Assembly: GCF_002192255.1 (NCBI RefSeq)
Contig: NZ_CP021768.1
Span: forward strand, 452,001 to 516,000
Direction of reading: 5' to 3'
Source of the DNA: Stenotrophomonas sp. WZN-1
GTDB taxonomy: Bacteria > Pseudomonadota > Gammaproteobacteria > Xanthomonadales > Xanthomonadaceae
DNA length: 64,000 nt
A program made the translations under genes and the position numbers. Below the pieces are notes generated by a model. The model made no database searches and was not told the DNA's origin. It worked only from the letters and a program-made list of their open reading frames with translations. How positions within the stretch are numbered: the first letter of the stretch is position 1; every line of letters starts with the position of its first letter. Of this stretch, positions 53,049 to 62,892 are shown in pieces.

Positions 53049-53218
53049 GCGACCTCCATGGATGCCGGGTTCTCCCCTGCGCGCAGGGGCGGGAAGAGTC
53101 AGGCCGTCTGGTGGAAAGACGGCGGCATCAATGGCGCATTGGTCGCGAGCCTCTGGGAGGAATGAGGGGGCAGTATAGCGGGGCTGGCTGAATGGTTTGA
53201 TGGCTCGACGCTACAAAG

Positions 53219-53242
53219 GCATCCACGTATGGCGTGGACCTA
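53219..53242. repeat. SMAG/REP palindrome
   Basis: GCATCCACGTATGGCGTGGA followed by CCTAC, between the ABC-F and LysR genes. Confidence 0.75.
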
Positions 53243-53268
53243 CTGTGGGCCGGGTGTGGTGGGCGCGC

Positions 53269-54168
53269 CTAGGGCACGGTTTCCAGACGGGCGCTGACGA
53301 AATCGATGAACACCCGCAGCTTCGGCAGTACGTGGCGGCCCGAGGGCCACAGCAGGTGAAAGATGCCGCAGGAATGCACGTGTTCGTCCAGCACGGTGAC
53401 CAGGCGGCTGTCCGCCAGCGCATCGCGCACCGAGTGCACCGGCACGAAGGCCAGGCCGACGTGGCGCAGCGCCAGCGCCACCCGCGCCTCGATGGTGTTG
53501 GCCACCATGTGCACCGGCAGCTCCTGCGGTGTTTCATGGTCGGGCCAATGGATCGGCCAAAGCTCCAGCTTGCCGGTGCTGGGGAAGCGGTAGTGCAGCA
53601 GCGTGTGCTGCATCAGCTCCGCCGGCGTGCGCGGAATGCCGCGGCGCTGCAGGTAGGCCGGCGAGGCAACGATGCGCCGTGGAAACACCCCCAGGCGACG
53701 TGCGTTCATGCGTGAATCGCTGGGTTCACCAACACGCAGCACCGCATCGAAACCTTCCTCGATGACATCGACCAGCCGGTCGCTGAAATCGAGGTCAAGG
53801 CGGATGTCCGGATACGCGGCCATGAATTCGGCCATCAACGGCAGGGTGAGGTCGCCCACCAACGGCAGGCCGATGCGCAGCGTGCCGCTCGGCGCAGCGT
53901 GCGGTTGCGCCAGTTCGGTGCGCGCGGCATCGCGCTCGTCGAGGATGCGCCGGCAGCGTGCCAGGAACAGCTGGCCCTCGGCGGTGAGGGTGATGCTGCG
54001 CGTGCTGCGATGGAACAGGCGCACGCCCAGTGCATGCTCCAGCCGCGCAACGCACTTGCCGGCGGCCGAGGCGGAGATGCCCTGCAGGCGCCCGGTCTCG
54101 ACGAAGCTGCGGGTGTCGGCGGCATGCACGAAGGTCTGCAGGTTGGCGAGGTTGTCCAGGACTGACAT
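53269..54168 (-). CDS. LysR family transcriptional regulator
   Basis: 299 residues from ATG 54168. The N-terminal winged helix (LANLQTFVHAADTRSFVETG RLQGISASAAGKCVARLEHA LGVRLFHRSTRSITLTAEG) and the substrate-binding half (GTLRIGLPLVGDLTLPLMAE, LDFSDRLVDVIEEGFDAVLR) are typical. It is divergent from the serine hydrolase/MFS pair at 54398-56757 and probably controls them. Confidence 0.93.
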   Translation of the reverse strand: MSVLDNLANLQTFVHAADTRSFVETGRLQGISASAAGKCVARLEHALGVRLFHRSTRSITLTAEGQLFLARCRRILDERDAARTELAQPHAAPSGTLRIGLPLVGDLTLPLMAEFMAAYPDIRLDLDFSDRLVDVIEEGFDAVLRVGEPSDSRMNARRLGVFPRRIVASPAYLQRRGIPRTPAELMQHTLLHYRFPSTGKLELWPIHWPDHETPQELPVHMVANTIEARVALALRHVGLAFVPVHSVRDALADSRLVTVLDEHVHSCGIFHLLWPSGRHVLPKLRVFIDFVSARLETVP

Positions 54169-54397
54169 GGGCGTGCGGGCGATGAAAGCGGCAGGGTAGG
54201 GGGGGCGCGATCGCGGCGGGCGGCGCCGCCACCGCAACACTGTGGTGCGGGGCGGGTCGCCGGCCGTTGCGGCCTTGCCGTTCCGGGCATGATGCCGATT
54301 GCGGACTGCACGGTCCATGATGCCCGGAGCGGCAACCGGCTTTTTGCGCCGAGCCGTGCTGCCTAACGTGGCGGGCCTCTCCCCACGGATCACCGCG

Positions 54398-55576
54398 ATG
54401 AATGCCGCTCTTTCCCTTGAACCCGCACCGACGCTGCCCTCGGTGCAGCGGCTGTTGCAACAGGTGCACCCGCAGCGCCTGGTCGGTGCGGTGGTGCTGG
54501 TGCGCGAGCACGGCGTACTGCGCCATGCCAGCGCGACCGGGCTGGCTGATCGCGAGTCGGCCCTGCCGATGCAGCGGGACCAACTGTTCCGGCTGGCATC
54601 GGTCAGCAAGCCGCTGTTGACCACGGTGATCCTGCGCCTGGTGGCCGAGGGCGTGCTCGACCTCGATGCGCCGGTGCAGCGTTGGTTGCCGGACTTCCGC
54701 CCGACGCTGGCCGATGGCCGCACGCCGCCGGTCAGCCTGCGCCAGCTGCTCAGCCACAGCAGCGGGCTGGGCTACCGCTTCCTGGAAGCCGATGCGGAGG
54801 GCCCCTATGCGCGCGCTGGGGTCAGCGATGGCCTGGACGCGAACCCGCTCTCGCTGGCCGAGAACGTACGCCGCATCGCGCAGGCACCGCTGCTGTTCGA
54901 GCCGGGCAGCCACTGGCTGTACTCGTTGGGCGTGGATGTGGCCGGTGCGGTGGCCGAAGCCGCGACCGGTGAAACGCTGCAGGCGCTGTTCACGCGGTTG
55001 CTGGCCGCCCCCTTGGGCCTGCGTGATACCGCGTTCGCCACGCGCGAGGGTACGCGGCTGGCCGCGCCCTATGTGAGCGACACGCTGCAGCCGCATCGCC
55101 TGCGCGAAGGCGAGGTGGTCGCGCCGTTCGAAGGTACGGTCGGCATCGAGTACAGCCTTGCGCGTGCCCTCGATGCCAGCCGTTTCGCTTCCGCCGGCGC
55201 CGGCCTGGTGGGTACCGCCGATGAAGTGATGTCGGTGCTGGAGGCGCTGCGTGATGTGCAGCGCTCCGGCCTGCTGCCGCCCGCGCTGGCGGCAGAGATG
55301 GCCCGCCCGCAGGTGGGCGAGCAGGGGCCGCCGGAACCGGCTGGCTGGGGCTTCGGGCTGGGCTTTGCGGTGTTGCGCGATGCTGCCGCCAGTGGCACGC
55401 CGCAGCGCGAAGGGACCTGGCGCTGGGGCGGCGCCTATAGTCACAGCTGGTTCGTTGACCCGTCGCGTGGGCTGAGCGTGGTGGCACTGACCAACACCCT
55501 GTACGAAGGCATGGACGGTGTCTTCGTCGATGAGCTGCGTGATGCGGTGTACGCGGATCTGGAGACCGTGCGATGA
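54398..55576 (+). CDS. Serine hydrolase, beta-lactamase/penicillin-binding-like fold
   Basis: 392 residues. LASVSKPLLTT contains the SxxK catalytic pair, HWLYSLGVDVAG the Tyr-Ser motif in place of YxN, and TWRWGGAYSHSWFVDPS the third motif. LLSHSSGLGY is typical of class-C-like esterases. No signal peptide is apparent, so it may be a cytoplasmic esterase or peptidase. Its stop overlaps the MFS gene start by ATGA, so the two are one operon. Confidence 0.88.
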   Translation: MNAALSLEPAPTLPSVQRLLQQVHPQRLVGAVVLVREHGVLRHASATGLADRESALPMQRDQLFRLASVSKPLLTTVILRLVAEGVLDLDAPVQRWLPDFRPTLADGRTPPVSLRQLLSHSSGLGYRFLEADAEGPYARAGVSDGLDANPLSLAENVRRIAQAPLLFEPGSHWLYSLGVDVAGAVAEAATGETLQALFTRLLAAPLGLRDTAFATREGTRLAAPYVSDTLQPHRLREGEVVAPFEGTVGIEYSLARALDASRFASAGAGLVGTADEVMSVLEALRDVQRSGLLPPALAAEMARPQVGEQGPPEPAGWGFGLGFAVLRDAAASGTPQREGTWRWGGAYSHSWFVDPSRGLSVVALTNTLYEGMDGVFVDELRDAVYADLETVR

Positions 55577-56757
55577 GCGGCCATGCCATCGATGCGGCCA
55601 GCCCGGCCGGTGAGGCCACGCGCCTGCCATGGGCGGGACTGCTGGCGCTGGCAGGAGGCGGCTTCATCACCCTGCTGACCGAGACCCTGCCGGCCGGTGT
55701 ACTACGGCCGATGGGCGACAGCCTGGGCGTGAGTGATGCGGCGGTTGGCCAGCTGGTGAGCGTGTATGCGCTGGGCTCGGTGATGGCCGCGCTGCCGATG
55801 ACCGCGCTGACCCAGCGCCTGCCGCGGCGTCCGCTGTTGTTGGCCGCCATTGCCGGTTTCGTGGTGGTCAACACGCTGACCGCGCTGAGCAGCAGTTACG
55901 CGCTGATCCTCGCTGCGCGCTTCCTGGCCGGCGTCAGCGGTGGCCTGCTGTGGTCGCTGGTGGCCGGCTACGCCGCGCGCATGGTGGTGCCGTCGTTGCA
56001 GGGGCGGGCCATCGCGGTGGCCATGGTGGGTTCGCCGTTGGCGCTGTCACTGGGGGTGCCGGCCGGCACGCTGCTCGGCCAGCAGATCGGCTGGCGCTGG
56101 GCGTTCGCATTGATGAGCGTGCTGGGCGTGGGCCTGCTGGCGTACGCGCGCTGGACACTGCCGGCGCTGCCAGCGGCCGGTGCCGGCCAGCGCACCTCGC
56201 TGGGTACGGTCTGGCGGATGCCCGGCGTGCGCAGCACGCTGCTGGTGATGGCGCTGTACGTGCTGGCGCACAACGTGCTGTACACCTACATCGAGCCACT
56301 GGCAGTCGATGCGGGTGCTGGTGCGTGGCTGGACCGGCTGCTGCTGGCGTTCGGCGTGGCGGCGATTGCCGGCATCGGGATTGCTGGCTGGGGCGTGGAT
56401 CGCCACCTGCGTGCGCTGGTGTGGGCGGCGGTGATCGGCTTCATCGTGCCGGTGCTGATGTTGCTGGCATGGCCGGGTGCAGCGACCGCGCTGCTGCTGG
56501 CGACGATCCTGTGGGGCGTGGCGTTCGGCGCAGTACCGACGCTGTTCCAGACCGCACTGGCACGCCGTGCGGGTGCCGCCGCGGACCTGGCGCAGTCGAT
56601 GCTGGTGACCGGCTGGAACCTGGCCATTGCTGCCGGCGGCGTGGCGGGCGGGGTGCTGCTGCAGGCCAGTGGCCCACGCCAGCTGGGATGGCTGCCGTTG
56701 CTGTTGCTGGCGGTGGCCGTGGCGTGGCTGCTGGCACGGCCGAAGGCGTGGGCGTAG
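55573..56757 (+). CDS. MFS transporter (DHA1-like)
   Basis: 394 residues, ~12 spans. ETLPAGVLRPMGDSLGVSDA AVGQLVSVYALGSVMAALP is the family opening, and ALTQRLPRRPLL the A-loop. AARFLAGVSGGLLWSLVAGY and VGSPLALSLGVPAGTLLGQQ IGWRWAFALM (motif C) indicate a proton-driven exporter of the arabinose-efflux (AraJ-like) type. Translationally coupled to the serine hydrolase; LysR regulation is inferred. Confidence 0.9.
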   Translation: MSGHAIDAASPAGEATRLPWAGLLALAGGGFITLLTETLPAGVLRPMGDSLGVSDAAVGQLVSVYALGSVMAALPMTALTQRLPRRPLLLAAIAGFVVVNTLTALSSSYALILAARFLAGVSGGLLWSLVAGYAARMVVPSLQGRAIAVAMVGSPLALSLGVPAGTLLGQQIGWRWAFALMSVLGVGLLAYARWTLPALPAAGAGQRTSLGTVWRMPGVRSTLLVMALYVLAHNVLYTYIEPLAVDAGAGAWLDRLLLAFGVAAIAGIGIAGWGVDRHLRALVWAAVIGFIVPVLMLLAWPGAATALLLATILWGVAFGAVPTLFQTALARRAGAAADLAQSMLVTGWNLAIAAGGVAGGVLLQASGPRQLGWLPLLLLAVAVAWLLARPKAWA

Positions 56758-56779
56758 GCGGCCGATCAGTGTCACGTGG

Positions 56780-56838
56780 TGCCGGCCAGCGGCCGGCACT
56801 ACCGTGGTCCGCGCCATCCACGCATGGCGTGGAACTAT
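56780..56838. repeat. SMAG/REP palindromes after the MFS gene
   Basis: GCCGGCCAGCGGCCGGC then ACTAC at 56780-56802, and GCCATCCACGCATGGCGTGG at 56812-56838, whose end has decayed to ACTATC. Confidence 0.75.
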
Positions 56839-56974
56839 CGAGCGCAGCGACCCGCGTTTGCTTTTGCTTTCTTCTGTTGATTCCGTGGTGGGACGCAGCC
56901 GGAACCCGACCGCCCCGGCCAACTCCGGGATAGCTGTACGCGAACCACCACGAGGGGCTCTGCCGTTGGCCGTC

Positions 56975-58591
56975 CTACTCGATCCCCTCACGCTCGATCG
57001 GCACGCTGCGCGGGTTCTGCATGTGTTCGCGAGCAGCGCCATACTGCTGCTGCCGCTTGTGGTGGAAGGCGACGAACTCATCGCGGGGCAGTGGCCGCGA
57101 GAACAGCCAGCCCTGGCCGAATTCCACGTGCCGGCTGTGCAGGTAGGCCAGCTGTGCTTCGGTTTCCACGCCCTCGGCCACCACCCACAGGCCCAGTTCC
57201 TTGGCCATGTCGATGATGTGCGGCGTGACCGGGCTGGTCGCGCTTTCGGTACCGATCGCATCGATGAACGACTTGTCGATCTTCAGCGCATCCAGTGGCA
57301 GCTGTTCCAGGTACTGCAGGCTGGAGAAGCCGACGCCGAAATCGTCGATGGCAACGCTGTGGCCGGCACGGCGTGCCTGCGCCAGCATCGTGCGTGCGCG
57401 GTCCAGGTCGAGGAAGCCGCGCTCGGTGGCCTCCATCCAGATCTGCTGCGGCAGGATGCCGCTGCCGGCCATGTGCCGGGAAATCATCTTCAGGGCACGG
57501 CCGCTGCTGATGTCTTCGGCGGCGAGGTTGATTGCGATGTGTGCGCTGCGGTCGGCCACCAGCAGCTCGCGCATGTCGCGCACCACGTTCTCGATCACCA
57601 GGTCGGTGACGTCGGCGATCATGCCGGCCTCTTCGGCCAGCGGAATGAACAGGTCGGGTCGCACCTGGGTGCCATCCGGGCGTTGCCAGCGCACCAGCGC
57701 TTCGGCGCCGACGCAGATGCCGGTGTCCAGCTCGATGATCGGCTGGTAATGCAGGTACAGCTCGCGGCGGCGGATGGCGGTGGCCAGTTCACCGCGCAGC
57801 GACAGGCGGCGCCGCGATAGCCAGATCACCAGGCCGGCACCGGCGGCGGCCAGCAGCAGGCCCACCGGCACGTACAGCCACGCCTGCTGGCGGAACGCTG
57901 CGGCCAGCGCGGTGCGTGGCGTCGTGGCGATGGCCAGCCATTCCTCGTTGCGCGAGGTGGCGTACAGCGTGCTGTGATCCAGGCCTTCGCCGGGGTCGCG
58001 CAGCAGCGCCTGCAACAGCTCCGGGTCCAGGCCGGGCTGTTGGGCCAGCAGGCGTCCATCCGGGCTGGCCAATGCCAGCCGCACGTTCGGGTCGGCAATG
58101 ACATCGACGAAGCGGCGCGGGTCCACCAGTGCGTCGTAGGACCCATACAGGATCGCCAGCACCTGGCGCCGCCCGCTGTTTTCAGGTCGCACGTCCACTG
58201 TAATGCCGGCGCCATCGCTGGTGACGTGGTCCGGCGAGGGCTGATCCACGTCGGACAGGAACGGTCCCCATGAGGTGCAGCGCAGCTTGCCGCCTTCGAA
58301 GTAGCCCATCTGGTCGATCGACGGGGTGGTCATCACCAGGGTCTGCATGCGCCGGACGTGCTCGGCACTGCAGGGCACGTAGGCGCCGGCCTCGGCCGAT
58401 TTCAGCGCCGCCAGTGCCTCCTGGTAGGACAGGTCGGAGCGGCGCAGGGTGCGGTCGGCGATGTCGCGCAGGCGCTGCTGCTCGACGCTGACCGCGCGGT
58501 CCCAGGTGGCGTAGGCCATGACCGCGATCGGCACGGCGGCGGCCAGCAGCGCCAGCGCGGTGCCTCCAATGATGACGCGCAGCCGGCTCAT
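56975..58591 (-). CDS. EAL cyclic-di-GMP phosphodiesterase with CSS-motif sensor
   Basis: 538 residues. An N-terminal span (ALALLAAAVPIAVMAYATWD) and a second one near 250 (WLYVPVGLLLAAAGAGLVIW L) bracket a periplasmic domain with YVPCSAEHVRRMQ and KLRCTSWG, the CSS-type redox-sensing cysteines (here Cys-Ser-Ala). The EAL domain is complete: GAEALVRWQRPDG, NLAAEDI, DDFGVGFSSLQYL, LKIDKSFI and VVAEGVETEAQLA. Likely a membrane PdeC-type phosphodiesterase. Confidence 0.92.
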   Translation of the reverse strand: MSRLRVIIGGTALALLAAAVPIAVMAYATWDRAVSVEQQRLRDIADRTLRRSDLSYQEALAALKSAEAGAYVPCSAEHVRRMQTLVMTTPSIDQMGYFEGGKLRCTSWGPFLSDVDQPSPDHVTSDGAGITVDVRPENSGRRQVLAILYGSYDALVDPRRFVDVIADPNVRLALASPDGRLLAQQPGLDPELLQALLRDPGEGLDHSTLYATSRNEEWLAIATTPRTALAAAFRQQAWLYVPVGLLLAAAGAGLVIWLSRRRLSLRGELATAIRRRELYLHYQPIIELDTGICVGAEALVRWQRPDGTQVRPDLFIPLAEEAGMIADVTDLVIENVVRDMRELLVADRSAHIAINLAAEDISSGRALKMISRHMAGSGILPQQIWMEATERGFLDLDRARTMLAQARRAGHSVAIDDFGVGFSSLQYLEQLPLDALKIDKSFIDAIGTESATSPVTPHIIDMAKELGLWVVAEGVETEAQLAYLHSRHVEFGQGWLFSRPLPRDEFVAFHHKRQQQYGAAREHMQNPRSVPIEREGIE

Positions 58592-58820
58592 GGCCGGGGC
58601 TCCAGCAGGGCGGGCGGGGCAGGGCGCATGGTCGGGCCGGTCCTTGGGCAGATGCGGCTATCTGAGCATGGCATCGGGCCGGGCGGAATGGGATCAATAC
58701 GGTATTCGGTCACATTGTGGTGAAAGCGGCCAACTTTGACGTAATAGGTTCGTCCGGTGCTGGCGCTCGGCGCCGTGGAGGACTACCGTCGAACGCTTCG
58801 CCCGCCCCTTTTGCCCGCCC

Positions 58821-60194
58821 ATGACCGAGCCCGCAACGCCCCCCGAGCACCTGCGCCGCAGCCTGTCCAACCGCCACCTGCAGCTGATCGCCATCGGTGG
58901 TGCCATCGGCACCGGCCTGTTCATGGGCTCGGGCAAGACCATCAGCCTGGCAGGCCCGTCCATCGTCTTTGTCTACCTGATCATCGGCGCGATGCTGTTC
59001 TTCGTGATGCGCGCGATGGGCGAGCTGCTGCTGTCCAACCTGCAGTACAAGTCCTTCATCGATTTCTCCACCGACCTGCTCGGTCCGTGGGCCGGGTTCT
59101 TCTGTGGATGGACGTACTGGTTCTGCTGGATCGTCACCGCCATCGCCGATGTGATCGCCATCGCCGCCTACGCGCAGTTCTGGTTCCCCGGGCTGGATGC
59201 GTGGATACCGGCGCTGGCCTGCGTGCTGCTGTTGCTGGCGCTGAACCTGGTGACGGTGAAGCTGTTCGGCGAAATGGAGTTCTGGTTCGCGCTGATCAAG
59301 ATCGTGGCGATCTGCGCACTGATCATCACCGGCGCTGGGCTGGTGGCATGGGGCTTCACCTCGCCCAGCGGCCACACCGCCTCGCTGTCGAACCTGTGGA
59401 ATGACGGTGGCATGTTCCCGATGGGGCTGGTCGGCTTCTTCGCCGGTTTCCAGATTGCGGTGTTCGCCTTCGTCGGCATCGAGCTGGTCGGCACCACTGC
59501 CGCCGAAACCGCCGACCCCGAGCGCAACCTTCCGAAGGCGATCAATTCGATCCCGGTGCGCATCATCATCTTCTACGTGCTGGCGCTGATCGCGATCATG
59601 GCCGTCACCCCGTGGCGCCAGGTGGTGCCGGACAAGAGCCCGTTCGTGCAGCTGTTCGTACTGGCTGGCATTCCCGCCGCCGCCAGCCTGATCAACTTCG
59701 TGGTGCTGACCTCGGCGACGTCCTCGGCCAACAGCGGCATCTTCTCCACCAGCCGCATGCTGTACGGCCTGGCCGAAGAGGGCCACGCCCCGCGCGGGTT
59801 GTCGAAGCTGTCGCGCGCCGCGGTACCGGCGCGCGGCCTGCTGTTCTCGTGCCTGTGCCTGCTCGGCGGCACGCTGCTGATCTACCTGATTCCCAACCTG
59901 GTGACCGCCTTCACCCTGGTGACGACGCTGGCGACGGTGCTGTTCATCTTCGTCTGGTCGCTGATCCTGGTGGCCTACATGGCCTATCGCCGCCGCTACC
60001 CGGAGCGCCATGCTGCATCGATCTTCAAGATGCCCGGCGGCGTTACGATGTGCTGGGCCTGCCTGGTGTTCTTCGCCGGCGTGCTGGTGCTGCTGAGCCT
60101 GCAGGGCGATACCCGCCAGGCGCTGATCGCCAGCCCCGCGTGGTTCGTGCTGCTGGGTGTGGGGTATTGGGTGCGGCGGAGGGCTGCGAAGTAA
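58821..60194 (+). CDS. cycA: D-serine/D-alanine/glycine permease
   Basis: 457 residues, 12 spans of the amino acid permease (APC) family. RRSLSNRHLQLIAIGGAIGT GLFMGSGKTISLAGPSIVFV is the CycA opening, with WTYWFCWIVTAIADVIAIAA, GIELVGTTAAETADPERNLP KAINSIPVRI and SSANSGIFSTSRMLYGLAEE later. It imports small neutral amino acids, including D-amino acids, with protons. ATG at 58821. Confidence 0.93.
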   Translation: MTEPATPPEHLRRSLSNRHLQLIAIGGAIGTGLFMGSGKTISLAGPSIVFVYLIIGAMLFFVMRAMGELLLSNLQYKSFIDFSTDLLGPWAGFFCGWTYWFCWIVTAIADVIAIAAYAQFWFPGLDAWIPALACVLLLLALNLVTVKLFGEMEFWFALIKIVAICALIITGAGLVAWGFTSPSGHTASLSNLWNDGGMFPMGLVGFFAGFQIAVFAFVGIELVGTTAAETADPERNLPKAINSIPVRIIIFYVLALIAIMAVTPWRQVVPDKSPFVQLFVLAGIPAAASLINFVVLTSATSSANSGIFSTSRMLYGLAEEGHAPRGLSKLSRAAVPARGLLFSCLCLLGGTLLIYLIPNLVTAFTLVTTLATVLFIFVWSLILVAYMAYRRRYPERHAASIFKMPGGVTMCWACLVFFAGVLVLLSLQGDTRQALIASPAWFVLLGVGYWVRRRAAK

Positions 60195-60240
60195 CCCGGC
60201 GTTTTCGTTCCATTGATTGATCCAGAGATCTTTCTGGAGT

Positions 60241-60279
60241 GGGGTCAGAGCCCGTTGCCCAGCAACGGGATCCGACCCC
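60241..60279. repeat. Long imperfect palindrome after cycA
   Basis: Arms GGGGTCAGAGCCCGTTGC and GCAACGGGATCCGACCCC around a CCA centre give 16 of 18 pairs. It is not of the GTAG type and has no T-run. It resembles another dispersed repeat of xanthomonads. Confidence 0.75.
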
Positions 60280-60329
60280 GGCAGGTCGCGGGCTCGCAGG
60301 AAATCGGCCGTTGCCGTTGCTGTTGAGGT

Positions 60330-60352
60330 TGCCGGCCAGCGGCCGGCACTAC
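60330..60352. repeat. SMAG/REP palindrome
   Basis: TGCCGGCCAGCGGCCGGCAC followed by TAC; GTAG type on the minus strand. Confidence 0.8.
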
Positions 60353-60427
60353 CGCAGGTGCAGGGCGCAGCCCTGCCGACCCCCATTCACTCAACATTAG
60401 CGGGCGCGGCCGGATCATCCGGCCGCC

Positions 60428-61204
60428 ATGTCCCGTCGCCCCCTCCTGCTCGCGCTGTTGCTGCTGCCCAGCCTGTGGCCCGGGCTGGCCGCCGCGCGCA
60501 CCGTCTATCGCTGCGTGCAGGGCAACACCGTCAGCCTGGCTACCGCGCCGGAACCCGGCTCGCGCTGCACCGCCAGGGAGATCGACGACAACGCCATCCA
60601 GACCCCGAACCTGTGGGGCAACATGGGCGTGTTCAGCGGCGTGCTGTACGAGCGCGAACAGGACGGGGCGCTGGTCTACTCCACGCGCAACCTGCCCGGG
60701 TCGCGGGTGTTCCTGAAGTTCACCGTGGCCACGCCACCGGGCGAGCCGGCGCATGAAGGGCTGGGCAAGGTCGGCAAGCCGCAGCTGGCACAGCACGCCA
60801 GGCAGTTCAAGGCTGCGGCCAAGGCCACCGGCGTCGATGATGCCTGGTTGCGTGCGATCGCCCACGCCGAAAGCAATTTCGATGCGCTGGCCGTATCCAG
60901 CAAGGGCGCGCAGGGCGTGATGCAACTGATGCCCGATACCGCACAGGAATACGGGGTAAGCGATCCGTTCTCGCCGCAGCAGTCGATCGAGGGTGGCGCG
61001 CGCTACATGCGCGCGTTGCTGCGCCGCTACAACGGCGACCGCCCGCTGGCGGCGGCCGCCTACAACGCCGGCATCGGGGCGGTCACCCGCTACAAGGGCG
61101 TGCCGCCCTACGCTGAAACCCTGGCCTACGTGGACAAGGTGATGGCGCTGTACGCGCGCTACCGTGAAGCGATGGGCATCCGCACCGAGGTACCGGCGCG
61201 CTAG
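60428..61204 (+). CDS. Lytic transglycosylase (SLT domain), exported
   Basis: 258 residues with a signal peptide ending PGLAAA. A DUF4124-like N-terminal region (RTVYRCVQGNTVSLATAPEP) is followed by the SLT domain: WLRAIAHAESNFDALAVSSK GAQGVMQLMPDTA (catalytic Glu in AHAESNF) and PLAAAAYNAGIGAVTRYKGV. It cleaves peptidoglycan glycan strands to 1,6-anhydro products in the periplasm. No ribosome site was obvious. Confidence 0.92.
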   Translation: MSRRPLLLALLLLPSLWPGLAAARTVYRCVQGNTVSLATAPEPGSRCTAREIDDNAIQTPNLWGNMGVFSGVLYEREQDGALVYSTRNLPGSRVFLKFTVATPPGEPAHEGLGKVGKPQLAQHARQFKAAAKATGVDDAWLRAIAHAESNFDALAVSSKGAQGVMQLMPDTAQEYGVSDPFSPQQSIEGGARYMRALLRRYNGDRPLAAAAYNAGIGAVTRYKGVPPYAETLAYVDKVMALYARYREAMGIRTEVPAR

Positions 61205-61211
61205 CCGGCAC

Positions 61212-62732
61212 TCAGCGCGAGGTGGAGGTGCTGACCAGGTCGTAGCGCTCGATGCGGCCGACGCGTGCCACCTCGGCCTGTACGTCGGCACGCTGCTTGA
61301 GTGCACGCCATGCGGCATCGATGCGCACATCGCCCGGCAAAGACGGATAGGTGCGCATGTCCTGCAGGCTGGCCAGGGTTTCACCGCGTTCAACCGGCGA
61401 GCGCAGCTGTTCGATCAGCACGGCGGCGGCACCGTCCAGGTTGCCTTCTTCCAGCAGCATTTCGCGATGGAACAGGCGCGCGTCATCGCGCTGGGCCAGG
61501 ATCACAGCGCGTGCCGCATCGCGCGCCTTGGCATCGCCACGCTCGCGGGCGGCGGCGAACTGCAGCAGCGCCTGCGCGGCCTTGCCGTAGCCGGCGAGGC
61601 CCGGCATGTCATTCACTGCCTGCGCAGCGTCCTGCATGCGCCCCAGCGAACTGAACACGAAACCGACATTCATCTGGTGCTCGGCACCATCCGGGCCGAG
61701 CGCACCGATGCGTGCGGCCTGCTTCGCGGTGGCCAGTGCCTCATCGGTGCGGCCCAGCCGGCGCAGCGCGGTGAGCCGGCTGTTGAGCAGCCAGGCCACC
61801 CATTCCGCTTCCGCGGCGGCGGGCGATTCGCCGTTGCCCGCCGCACCGGCCATGCCCTCGGTCAACGACAGCACTTCCTCGTTGCGGTCCAGCATCAGCA
61901 GGGTGGTGCTGAACTCCGCCATGCGCGCATCCAGTGCGCGGTCGAGCAGGCCGGAGACGCGCAGTTGATCGAGGTGGCGCTGTGCCGCCTGCACCGGATC
62001 GAAGCGCGCATCGCCGCGATCGACATAGCGGTCGAAGCGTTTGTCGCTGCGCAGGCGGATGATCTCGGCCGGGCTGTCGATGCGCGCCAGCGTGGCTGGG
62101 ATGTCGTCGCTACGCCCGTTGTCGGCCTGCAGCGTGGCCAGCGCCAGCCACAGCCCGCTGGGTTCCAGGCCGCCGCTCTTCCAGCCGTTGTCGAACAGCG
62201 CCTGCAGCAGCTCCATGCGCTTCTGCGGCTGGTCGCGCAGGCGGTACTGCAGGTAGTTGATGGCGTGGTGATCGACCGGCAGTGGCGCGTCAGCATGCTG
62301 CAGTGCCTTCACCAGGAATGTGGTGGCTGCGGCCGGCTGGTTGTCCGACAGTTCCACCGACACCTGGGTGAGCAGGACCTGGGCATCCTCCGGCAGGGCC
62401 TCCTGCGCCCGCTGCAGGTAGCGGCGGGCCTGGTCCGGCTTCTTCTGCATCAGCGCGGTCCAGCCTGCCACCTGCGCGGCGCGGCCACGATGCTCGGCAT
62501 CGAAGTCGTCCAGCAGGGGATCCTCCATCAGCCGCTCCATGCTGATCAGTGCGCCCAGCGTATTGCCACTGCGTGCCTGCTGGATCGCGTCGTCCCAGCG
62601 TGTGGCGTACGCCGCATGCACCGCATCGGCGGTGGCGGAAGGCTTCTGCGGGGCCACCGTGATCGAGGCGGTGGCCGGTGTGCTGGCCAATGCCGCCAGC
62701 AGCAGGGCGGCGAGGGGGATGATGCGGGGCAT
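61212..62732 (-). CDS. Exported TPR-type repeat protein (506 aa)
   Basis: ATG at 62732 gives a signal peptide (MPRIIPLAALLLAALASTPA TA). The rest is helical repeats: ALISMERLMEDPLLDDFDAE, ARRYLQRAQEALPEDAQVLL, MELLQALFDNGWKSGG, and NSRLTALRRLGRTDEALATA KQAARIG. TPR/Sel1-like helical repeats usually scaffold protein complexes; periplasmic placement is inferred. Ends 8 bp from the transglycosylase stop. Confidence 0.75.
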   Translation of the reverse strand: MPRIIPLAALLLAALASTPATASITVAPQKPSATADAVHAAYATRWDDAIQQARSGNTLGALISMERLMEDPLLDDFDAEHRGRAAQVAGWTALMQKKPDQARRYLQRAQEALPEDAQVLLTQVSVELSDNQPAAATTFLVKALQHADAPLPVDHHAINYLQYRLRDQPQKRMELLQALFDNGWKSGGLEPSGLWLALATLQADNGRSDDIPATLARIDSPAEIIRLRSDKRFDRYVDRGDARFDPVQAAQRHLDQLRVSGLLDRALDARMAEFSTTLLMLDRNEEVLSLTEGMAGAAGNGESPAAAEAEWVAWLLNSRLTALRRLGRTDEALATAKQAARIGALGPDGAEHQMNVGFVFSSLGRMQDAAQAVNDMPGLAGYGKAAQALLQFAAARERGDAKARDAARAVILAQRDDARLFHREMLLEEGNLDGAAAVLIEQLRSPVERGETLASLQDMRTYPSLPGDVRIDAAWRALKQRADVQAEVARVGRIERYDLVSTSTSR

Positions 62733-62892
62733 GGAGGCTCTCCATCCGTGGGAACCGCATTGAACCTGCTGCAGCCAGCGAGAACAAGCGCGACGCATGG
62801 AACTCTGGTATCCGGCAGTACGATTGGCCGTGGCGGATTGCACCTTCACCGTCTATTGTCGGTGCCTCTTCAGGCAGGAGTAGCGCAGCACG

